Below are positions 6,782 through 11,372 of a DNA stretch of 11,372 bases, piece after piece (the first letter of the stretch is position 1; the number at the start of each line of letters is the position of its first letter). The notes beneath the pieces were generated by a model that was not told the DNA's origin, searched no databases, and saw only the letters and a program-made list of their open reading frames with translations. The DNA comes from Treponema sp. (GTDB lineage Bacteria; Spirochaetota; Spirochaetia; Treponematales; Breznakiellaceae): assembly GCA_031281855.1 (NCBI GenBank), contig JAITEW010000104.1, positions 1-11,372 on the forward strand, read 5' to 3'. The translations under genes were made by a program, and so were the position numbers.

Positions 6782-7782
6782 TGTCCGGCGCCATTGATCC
6801 CATCGATCCCGCCAAAGTTCCGCAGATAATCCTGGCAAACGGCGACACTATCCCCTGTATCGGCATGGGGACCTTCGGTTCGGACCACAGCGGCCCTGGG
6901 GAAGTTTCCGCCGCGGTACGCGGGGCCATACGCGCGGGCTACAGGCTTTTCGACTGCGCTTCGGTGTACGGCAACGAGGACCTTATCGGCAAGGTCTTTG
7001 AGGAAGCCTTCAAATCCGGCGCTGTAAAACGGGAAGAGCTTTTTATCACTTCAAAAGTCTGGAATGACATGCACGGCAAGGGGGATGTGCTCCTTTCCCT
7101 GGCCAGGACCCTCAAGGATCTCAGTCTGGACTATGTGGACGCCTACTTTGTCCACTGGCCCTTTCCCAACTACCACGCCCCGGGCTGCGACGGCGATGCC
7201 AGGAATCCCGATTCGGTGCCCTTTTCAGCGGACCGTTTTATGCGTACCTGGGAACAGATGGAAAAGATCCGCTCCATGGGCCTGGCAAAACACATTTGCA
7301 TGTCCAACATGACTGTCTCCAAGATGGACGCGGTCCTGCCCCGCTGTAGTATCCGGCCGTCTCTCATTGAAATGGAAATGCACCCTGCTTTCCAGCAGCA
7401 GGAACTTTTTGACTACTGCGTAAAACGGGGGATACAGCCCATAGGCTACTGCCCCATTGGTTCCCCTAACAGGCCCGGCAGGGACAAGGCCCCTGGGGAC
7501 GTTGTGGACACCGAGCTGCCCGAAATAGCCGCAGCCGCCAAAGCCCACAACATCCATCCGGCGCTGGTCTGCCTCAAGTGGCAGGTCCAGCGGGGCAGTA
7601 TCCCTATCCCCATGTCGGTCAGCGAGGAGCATTACGTCTCCAACCTGCGCTGCGTCACCGCCGGCCCTCTTACGGACGCGGAAATGGCCGCAATCGCGAA
7701 AGCGGACAAAAACTGCCGCCTCGTAAAAGGCCAGGTGTTCCTCTGGCCCAGCGCCAAAGGCTGGGAGGATCTCTGGGACTAA
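6778..7782 (+). CDS. Aldo-keto reductase
   Basis: 334-residue AKR-superfamily (TIM-barrel) reductase of aldehydes or ketones. The catalytic tetrad is complete: D59 and Y64 (FDCASVYGNE), K93 (TSKVW), H126 (FVHWPF). The start ATG 6778 overlaps the dehydrogenase stop; GGAG (6769-6772) is 5 bases ahead, and a second in-frame ATG follows at 6781. An insertion-like loop after H126 (PNYHAPGCDGDARNPDSVPF) sits where substrate loop A is expected. In most AKRs the motif IPKSxxxxR clamps the 2'-phosphate of NADPH. Here it reads IPMSVSEEH, with M279 for Lys and H285 for Arg while N289 is kept, so NADH use is plausible. It likely works as a redox partner of the preceding dehydrogenase. The stop overlaps that of the convergent gene. 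Confidence 0.93.
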   Translation: MMSGAIDPIDPAKVPQIILANGDTIPCIGMGTFGSDHSGPGEVSAAVRGAIRAGYRLFDCASVYGNEDLIGKVFEEAFKSGAVKREELFITSKVWNDMHGKGDVLLSLARTLKDLSLDYVDAYFVHWPFPNYHAPGCDGDARNPDSVPFSADRFMRTWEQMEKIRSMGLAKHICMSNMTVSKMDAVLPRCSIRPSLIEMEMHPAFQQQELFDYCVKRGIQPIGYCPIGSPNRPGRDKAPGDVVDTELPEIAAAAKAHNIHPALVCLKWQVQRGSIPIPMSVSEEHYVSNLRCVTAGPLTDAEMAAIAKADKNCRLVKGQVFLWPSAKGWEDLWD

Positions 7783-8081
7783 AAATAGTATCCGCAAGGG
7801 ATGTTCGAGAGAGCATCCCTGTCTTTTATATCCCGCTCATCTATGGGGAAGATTCCGCAATTCGGCATTCTGAACCCCTTGTATTTTATGCACGATGATC
7901 TCCCGTTTTCAAACCGCAGGTACACGCACTGGGTCATAAAAAGGCGGCAGCATACTCCGCAGCGTTTGCATGATCCTTTTCGCCTTGCGGTATTTTTTTG
8001 AATATAAGCTCTATTAAACATATACAGAAAAAACCTTCTGAGTACCCCTTTCAACAGAAAAACCCGGATGTTGAGGTTCAT
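7779..8081 (-). CDS. Small Cys-rich YkgJ-like (zinc/iron-chelating) protein
   Basis: 100 residues with eight cysteines (C38, C41, C44, C45, C52, C64, C75, C96). The core CKRCGVCC, a later single Cys, and the tail NCGIFPIDERDIKDRD match the Cx2CGxCC pattern of the YkgJ/CxxCxxCC family, thought to bind zinc or an iron-sulfur cluster; its biochemical role is unsettled. The basic, hydrophobic N-terminus (about 1-25) may touch the membrane. I chose the ATG at 8081 because AGAAGG (complement of 8087-8092) lies 5 bases ahead; the ATG at 8099 would add MKKKVD but has only A/T-rich sequence and no Shine-Dalgarno site before it. Its stop (complement of 7779-7781) overlaps the aldo-keto reductase stop, tail to tail. 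It is divergent from the XRE gene, sharing an AT-rich control region. Confidence 0.85.
   Translation of the reverse strand: MNLNIRVFLLKGVLRRFFLYMFNRAYIQKNTARRKGSCKRCGVCCRLFMTQCVYLRFENGRSSCIKYKGFRMPNCGIFPIDERDIKDRDALSNIPCGYYF
7797..7827 (+). terminator. Probable intrinsic terminator of the dehydrogenase operon, inside the opposing gene
   Basis: AGGGATG (7797-7803) and CATCCCT (7814-7820) form a perfect 7-bp stem with a 10-base loop, followed by gtcTTTTata. It lies 14 bases past the aldo-keto reductase stop and therefore within the last codons of the minus-strand YkgJ-like gene. The T-run is short, so termination may be partial. Confidence 0.5.
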
Positions 8082-8110
8082 ATCCACCTTCTTTTTCATT
8101 TTTTGTAGTT

Positions 8111-8192
8111 TTTTGTAATCGTAATAACGTTACTATAATTATATACAACTATATAACGATATTTTCAAGCAGTATATATCGTAATTATGTTA
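8111..8192. promoter_or_regulatory. Divergent promoter region with three ATCGTWAT motifs (putative XRE operators)
   Basis: The AT-rich 123-base gap between the two divergent genes holds a 15-base direct repeat, 13 of 15 identical: ATCGTAATAACGTTA at 8118-8132 and ATCGTAATTATGTTA at 8178-8192. The starts are 60 bases apart. Between them, 8153-8160 (ATAACGAT) is the same core inverted with one change. At 8134-8143 the palindrome TATAATTATA can act as a -10 box on either strand. On + a weak TTGTAA (8113-8118) lies 15 bases away; on - TTGAAA (complement of 8163-8168) lies 19 bases away. The repeats overlap both promoters, as expected for autoregulation by the XRE protein. The motifs are seen; the binding protein is inferred. 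Confidence 0.5.
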
Positions 8193-8204
8193 TTTTTTTA
8201 AATT

Positions 8205-8561
8205 ATGCCGGATTTCGCCGAACGTTTGCGTTCTGAGATTGAATACGCGGGGTATAACCAGAAGGAATTCGCCGCTAAAGCGGACATTAAAAAGCGGGCT
8301 CTTGATATGTATCTGGGGGTGCAAAAATCCATGCCCCCCGCTGACGTGGCGGTCAAGATCGCCTCGGCCCTGGGGCTTTCGGTAGAGTACCTGGTAACAG
8401 GAAGGGAAACCCGGCATCCGGTTGACATATCCCGGTACTTGCAATTCAGGGGCATGCTTGACGACCTTTCGGTCCTGTCCGGCGAAACCCTGGCTGTCGT
8501 AAAGGCCATGGTCAAAGCCGCGGCGGATCTGGAACGGAGAACGCGGGACAGTTCCGCATAA
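8205..8561 (+). CDS. Small XRE-family (Cro/C1 HTH) transcriptional regulator
   Basis: 118 residues. The HTH_3 domain fills about residues 5-67: FAERLRSEIEYAGYNQKEFA, then AKADIKKRALDMYLG, with the recognition helix around residues 27-37, then the standard PPADVAVKIASALGLSVEYL and LVTG ending. The C-terminal 45 residues form a helical tail (YLQFRGMLDDLSVLSGETLA) that may dimerise; there is no peptidase or sensor domain. ATG 8205 is preceded by an A/T run (tattttttta-aatt) with no Shine-Dalgarno site, unlike the other genes in the window, so translation may be weak or leaderless. It lies beside a motif-rich divergent region and 86 bases before the kinase gene. It probably controls itself and perhaps the YkgJ-like gene. 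Phage origin is possible but nothing else here is phage-like. Confidence 0.85.
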   Translation: MPDFAERLRSEIEYAGYNQKEFAAKADIKKRALDMYLGVQKSMPPADVAVKIASALGLSVEYLVTGRETRHPVDISRYLQFRGMLDDLSVLSGETLAVVKAMVKAAADLERRTRDSSA

Positions 8562-8570
8562 AGCCGCTGC

Positions 8571-8596
8571 GGCGGATAGGAGAGACAATATCCGCC
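8571..8596 (+). other. Hairpin with ribosome-binding-like sequence in its loop
   Basis: GGCGGATA (8571-8578) and TATCCGCC (8589-8596) make a perfect 8-bp stem around the 10-base loop GGAGAGACAA. It starts 10 bases after the XRE stop. There is no T-run, so it is not a standard terminator. The loop holds GGAGAG, yet no ATG, GTG or TTG follows at useful distance in any sensible frame; an ATA at 8588 is in frame with the downstream kinase. Confidence 0.5.
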
Positions 8597-8647
8597 CTGC
8601 AGTATAAAGACCCGGACGGAGGCCGGGTAATCGCTTTTTTCAGGCGT

Positions 8648-10351
8648 ATGTTTAACGGCTGGTATGTGGGGCTTATCACCCCCACCACGGCCTATTACCG
8701 GGATCTGTACAACGCGGCGCTCATACTCTCCCTCCTGGGTTTTGTGTTGATGTGCTCCCTGAGCTACCTCCTTCTGCGGATAAACGCGGCAAAAATGAAG
8801 GCCGATGAAAATTCCCTTTCCAAGTCAAACTTTCTGGCGAAGATGAGCCACGAGATCCGCACACCCATGAACGCTATCCTCGGCATGGCGGAACTGATGC
8901 TGCGCAAAGATCTGGCTTCGGATGTGTATGACAACGCGTTAAACATCAAACAGGCAGGGTCCAGCCTGCTTTCCATTATCAACGACATTCTTGACTTTTC
9001 AAAAATTGAATCGGGAAAGATGGATATTGTAAACAACGTTTATCAATTTGCTTCTATTATCAATGATGTTATCGCCATTATCAGGATGCGGCTTACTGAA
9101 AAGCCCGTCCACTTTATCACCAGGATTGACGGCTCCCTGCCGACAACCCTCATCGGGGACGAGACCAGGGTGCGGCAGGTCCTGTTGAATCTCCTTACCA
9201 ACGCTGTTAAATACACCAGGGAAGGAAGCATTACCCTAAGCATCAGCAGAAGAGACGGCGGCCGGGAAAAAACCGGGCAGGATGGAGGGGAGCCGCGGAT
9301 TCTTATAGCCTTTGAAGTCGCCGACACGGGGATAGGCTTAAAAAAAGAGAATATGGAAAAACTCTTTGGGAACTTTGTCCAGTTTGACAAAGAGCGCAAC
9401 CGGGGCGTTGAAGGAACGGGCCTGGGCCTTGCCATCAGCCGGAATCTCTGCCTGCTTATGGGCGGGGACATTACCGTGGAAAGCGTCTACGGCCAGGGCA
9501 GCGTATTCACCGCGCTTATACCCCAGCGTGTCAAGGACGACACCCCCTTTGCCCTGGTGGAAAAGCCGGAAACCAAACCCGCCCTGGTCTACGAGAACCG
9601 GCCCCACTACGCGGAATCACTTGTCTATACGCTGGACAATCTGGGGACGCCCTGCGCCGCGGTGCGGACCAGCGCTGATTTTACCGCACAATTAGCCAGG
9701 GGCGGCTGGCGGTTTATCTTTACCGCTCCCTCCCTGTTTGACGAAGTTCGGGAACTACTGCAAAACTCCGGATCCGGCGCCGAAGCGGAACCGAAGCTGG
9801 CGCTTTTATTGGAATACGGCGAGGCCGCGAGGCCGGATATGTATACGCTTTTTATGCCCGTGCAGCCAACGGCGGTGGCAAATATTCTGAACGACACTAA
9901 ATCTGATGCCGGTTACCACGAAACTGAAACCCCCGGAGTCCGTTTTACCGCGCCAGACGCCCGTATCCTCATTGTGGATGACATTGAAATCAACCTGGAT
10001 GTGGCCGAAGGAATTTTGGATCCCTACCAGATGTCGATTGACCGGGCAACCGGGGGGCTTGAAGCGGTGCAATTGGTGCGGGAAAACCAGTACGATCTGG
10101 TCTTTATGGATCACATGATGCCCGGCATGGACGGCATTGAGGCGACCGCGGCTATCCGTTCCTGGGAAAAATCGCAGAACAAAAGTGAAATGCCCATCGT
10201 CGCCCTTACCGCCAACGCCATATCCGGCATGAAAGAAATGTTTCTGGAACAGGGGTTTAACGATTATGTTTCCAAACCCATAGAAATTGCCAAGCTGGAT
10301 GAAATAATGTCCCAGTGGATCCCCGCCGGCAAGCGTATAAAATCAGTGTAA
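8648..10351 (+). CDS. Hybrid sensor histidine kinase with receiver domain, sensor part truncated
   Basis: 567 residues from ATG 8648. Order: a short extracytoplasmic tail (MFNGWYVGLITPTTAYYRDL), one membrane span (about 23-45), the HisKA box with phospho-accepting H68 (MSHEIRTPMNAILGMAE), HATPase_c with N-box N181/N185, D226-x-G-x-G230 and G256-x-G-x-G, a degenerate receiver (about 310-410), and a true C-terminal receiver with D444, D445, phospho-acceptor D488 (DLVFMDHMMPGMDG) and K543-P544. The whole relay is intact as far as D488; an HPt partner is not in the window. ATG 8648 is the only canonical start in the open frame and has a poor ribosome site. The frame stays open back to 8462, and the codons just before the ATG (KDPDGGRVIAFFRR) read as the end of a Cache-like sensor domain. 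So the N-terminal membrane span and most of the sensor seem lost, and it may signal constitutively or be decaying. Confidence 0.9.
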   Translation: MFNGWYVGLITPTTAYYRDLYNAALILSLLGFVLMCSLSYLLLRINAAKMKADENSLSKSNFLAKMSHEIRTPMNAILGMAELMLRKDLASDVYDNALNIKQAGSSLLSIINDILDFSKIESGKMDIVNNVYQFASIINDVIAIIRMRLTEKPVHFITRIDGSLPTTLIGDETRVRQVLLNLLTNAVKYTREGSITLSISRRDGGREKTGQDGGEPRILIAFEVADTGIGLKKENMEKLFGNFVQFDKERNRGVEGTGLGLAISRNLCLLMGGDITVESVYGQGSVFTALIPQRVKDDTPFALVEKPETKPALVYENRPHYAESLVYTLDNLGTPCAAVRTSADFTAQLARGGWRFIFTAPSLFDEVRELLQNSGSGAEAEPKLALLLEYGEAARPDMYTLFMPVQPTAVANILNDTKSDAGYHETETPGVRFTAPDARILIVDDIEINLDVAEGILDPYQMSIDRATGGLEAVQLVRENQYDLVFMDHMMPGMDGIEATAAIRSWEKSQNKSEMPIVALTANAISGMKEMFLEQGFNDYVSKPIEIAKLDEIMSQWIPAGKRIKSV

Positions 10352-10360
10352 GCGCTTCAC
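10347..10360. promoter_or_regulatory. LacI/cre-like palindrome (weak candidate)
   Basis: TGTAAGCGCTTCAC, centred on the 8-bp palindrome AAGCGCTT, overlaps the kinase stop codon and lies about 85 bases before the next gene's ATG. It resembles LacI-family operators (central CG, AARCGYTT core). A single short site in GC-rich DNA can arise by chance and no LacI-type regulator is in the window. Confidence 0.2.
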
Positions 10361-10444
10361 GGGAAAAAGTAAAATTTGCTGCTGAGCTGAAAGGAAAGGG
10401 ACGCCGGACTTGTGGAACCGGGCGCTTCGGGCTATGCTGTGTCT

Positions 10445-11020
10445 ATGGCGAACCCTGAACTGGTACAGGCCTTGGATTACATCCTCAACCGCTGCAACGA
10501 GCGGGATATTGATGCGGTAGCCGCCGCGGTGGTGCGCCGCCGCCGGGATATTGCCCTGCACGGCAGCATGCCCATAGCGCCCGATCCCCGGAGCCTGGCC
10601 AGGGAAATGACCGCCCAGCTCAACATCGAAGGGAGCATTGAGGGCCTTAAAAAAAGCGTCCGGGATTTCGCCGTCAGGACCATACGGCAGGAAGCCCCTG
10701 AACTTACTGACGGGCAGATCGAAGAGCTTACCCGGGCCTGGATACCGGAACCCGGCTCTTCCGCAAAAAAAGGCCGCAGCGGCGATGTCCTGCCCCGTGA
10801 CCTTTTGGCCTCCATGATAGACCAGTTTGTTTCCTTTTCCCTGGGACGCATGGAAGAGGAAGAGGACCAGGCCCTGCGCAAGGAAATAGGCCCCTGGCCC
10901 GACAAGTACTGGAAATCCTTCCCCCAGGTAATCCGCCTTCTTATCACCGATTTTCTCAAAGGCGAAATGCCCGAAGACGACTTCAACACCCGCATCGGCC
11001 TTGCTCTGTCCAGGGGGTAA
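10445..11020 (+). CDS. Uncharacterised protein, about 191 residues
   Basis: I do not recognise a characterised family. Coding is supported by a long open frame with codon use like its neighbours. The product is soluble, with no signal peptide or membrane span. Visible parts are an N-terminal helical segment (MANPELVQALDYILNRCNER), a run of four Arg (VVRRRRD), a central helical stretch (IEGSIEGLKKSVRDFAVRTI), a Pro/Gly/Lys linker (PEPGSSAKKGRSG), and a C-terminal part with an acidic run (MEEEEDQ) ending WPDKYWKSFPQVIRLLITDF. I prefer ATG 10445 since the product then starts like a natural protein. GTG 10412, with AAGGAAAGGG ending 11 bases ahead, would add MEPGASGYAVS and cannot be excluded. 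It lies 93 bases after the kinase and ends in the repeat-rich terminator region. It may be a lineage-specific spirochaete protein (inferred). Confidence 0.75.
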   Translation: MANPELVQALDYILNRCNERDIDAVAAAVVRRRRDIALHGSMPIAPDPRSLAREMTAQLNIEGSIEGLKKSVRDFAVRTIRQEAPELTDGQIEELTRAWIPEPGSSAKKGRSGDVLPRDLLASMIDQFVSFSLGRMEEEEDQALRKEIGPWPDKYWKSFPQVIRLLITDFLKGEMPEDDFNTRIGLALSRG

Positions 11021-11031
11021 CCCCTCCCCCT

Positions 11032-11155
11032 GCCCTGCCCGGAGGGATCCCCCCGGGCAGGCCAGACGGCCTCGCTTTTTTTTACGGACGCCCCGGCGTC
11101 GCCTTTATTGGTATGACGCCGTAAGCCTGCCCGGGGGGATCCCTCCGGGCAGGGC
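11032..11155. repeat. Paired near-palindromic elements in inverted orientation (BIME-like)
   Basis: A 31-bp perfect inverted repeat: 11032-11062 is the exact reverse complement of 11125-11155, with a 62-base spacer. Each arm contains a 26-bp near-palindrome (11035-11060 and 11127-11152) of the form CTGCCCGG-N-GGGATCCC-N-CCGGGCAG with a single mismatched pair. The unit can thus form two local hairpins or one long one. Inside, TTACGG (11082-11087) pairs with CCGTAA (11119-11124), and GACGCC (11087-11092) with GGCGTC (11095-11100). The layout resembles bacterial REP pairs (BIMEs). Whether it recurs in the genome cannot be seen here. Confidence 0.8.
11059..11083 (+). terminator. Intrinsic terminator after the uncharacterised gene
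   Basis: AGGCC-AGAC-GGCCT (11059-11072) is a perfect 5-bp stem with a 4-base loop, followed by CGC and eight T (11076-11083). It lies 38 bases after the stop of the upstream gene. The first arm of the larger inverted repeat overlaps its 5' side, so the long hairpin and this terminator are mutually exclusive folds. Confidence 0.65.
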
Positions 11156-11228
11156 GGGCGCTTTTGTTTGCAGGTTATTAATAGCGAGAGGGTTTTTACT
11201 CGGCTAATCTAATCCTCACCCAACAGGG

Positions 11229-11339
11229 CTAAACTTGACCCGCATTTGGTGAAATCCCGGGAGCGGACTCTACAAGCATTGTTCCCGGGGTTTTCCACCG
11301 CTCCCGGGGCTTCGATGCGTGCTTGCGGGTCAAGTTTAG
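11229..11339. mobile_element. MITE-like nested inverted-repeat element
   Basis: Outer arms CTAAACTTGACCCGCA (11229-11244) and TGCGGGTCAAGTTTAG (11324-11339) are perfect 16-bp inverted repeats. Inner arms CCCGGGAGCGG (11256-11266) and CCGCTCCCGGG (11298-11308) are a perfect 11-bp pair. The hexamer AGGGCT stands at both edges (11225-11230 and 11338-11343), giving a possible target duplication around a 107-bp core (11231-11337) with 14-bp terminal repeats. It is too short for a transposase and no helper is in the window. A structured RNA or other cruciform is the alternative. Confidence 0.5.
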
Positions 11340-11372
11340 GGCTTATTCGCCGACTCTGATTGAATTGAACCA

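Larger units (their letters stand above)
11021..11372. other. Gene-free 3' stretch carrying two repeat elements
   Basis: No believable gene in these 352 bases; a 68-codon open frame over 11001-11207 is made of the GC-rich repeat arms and has no coding character. The stretch holds the terminator and paired palindromes (11032-11155), a plain linker with a short T-rich start (11161-11228), and a second inverted-repeat element (11229-11339). The last 29 bases show nothing. Confidence 0.7.

Noticed and set aside
5633..6838. 401-codon minus-strand open frame opposite the zinc dehydrogenase
   Set aside because: It is the antisense of a gene with full zinc-ligand and Rossmann motifs; GC-rich third positions keep the opposite frame open. 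Its translation has no recognisable domain.
11001..11207. Small + strand open frame of 68 codons
   Set aside because: It overlaps the end of the upstream gene and runs through the inverted-repeat arms and terminator; composition (Pro/Arg/Gly-rich) reflects the GC-rich repeats.
11229..11339. Integron attC site
   Set aside because: The edges (GCTAAAC and GTTTAGG) do not fit RYYYAAC and GTTRRRY, the 16-bp outer arms pair with no extrahelical base, and no integrase or cassette is near.
1..11372. CRISPR array, tRNA or rRNA
   Set aside because: No regularly spaced repeats, no cloverleaf-like sequence and no rRNA-like segment were seen on either strand.

Overview
The window looks like chromosome of a GC-rich (mid-50s %) host-associated anaerobe. 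A spirochaete of the Treponema/termite-gut group is my best guess. That rests on remembered resemblance of several products (the short XRE regulator, the cytoplasmic GH29 enzyme with its ROK gene, the end of the sensor domain before the hybrid kinase, the YkgJ-like protein), not on a search, and there is no rRNA or other marker here.

Region 1 (2-5640) is a sugar uptake and glycoside-cleavage cluster, all on + and tightly packed. It holds the two membrane subunits of a CUT1-type ABC importer (the first cut by the window edge), a URO-D-superfamily protein 2 bases behind them, then a 129-base gap. After the gap come a cytoplasmic GH29 alpha-L-fucosidase and, 2 bases on, a ROK-type repressor. The gap carries a good sigma-70-type promoter followed at once by a perfect inverted repeat of the half-site type used by XylR-like ROK repressors. 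The likely logic is import of fucosylated oligosaccharides, cleavage inside the cell, and repression of the fucosidase-repressor pair by the ROK protein.

Region 2 (5720-7782) is a pair of oxidoreductases with a 4-base start/stop overlap: a zinc-dependent medium-chain dehydrogenase and an aldo-keto reductase. Cofactor-site residues suggest both use NAD(H), so they may form a redox pair working on sugars or sugar-derived aldehydes.

Region 3 (7779-8561) has a convergent small Cys-rich YkgJ-like gene whose stop overlaps that of the aldo-keto reductase. An AT-rich divergent control region follows, with three copies of an ATCGTWAT motif, then a small XRE regulator.

Region 4 (8648-11020) has a hybrid histidine kinase that appears to have lost most of its extracytoplasmic sensor domain, then an unrecognised acidic/basic protein of about 191 residues.

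Region 5 (11021-11372) has no gene. It holds a terminator inside a 31-bp perfect inverted repeat whose arms are each nearly palindromic (BIME-like), then a separate ~107-bp element with 14-bp terminal inverted repeats flanked by a 6-bp direct repeat, shaped like a MITE. No CRISPR array, tRNA, rRNA or transposase gene was seen. No clearly new multi-gene system is evident. The best leads are the URO-D-like gene in a glycan cluster, the ROK operator, the XRE control region, the truncated sensor kinase and the two 3'-end repeat elements.
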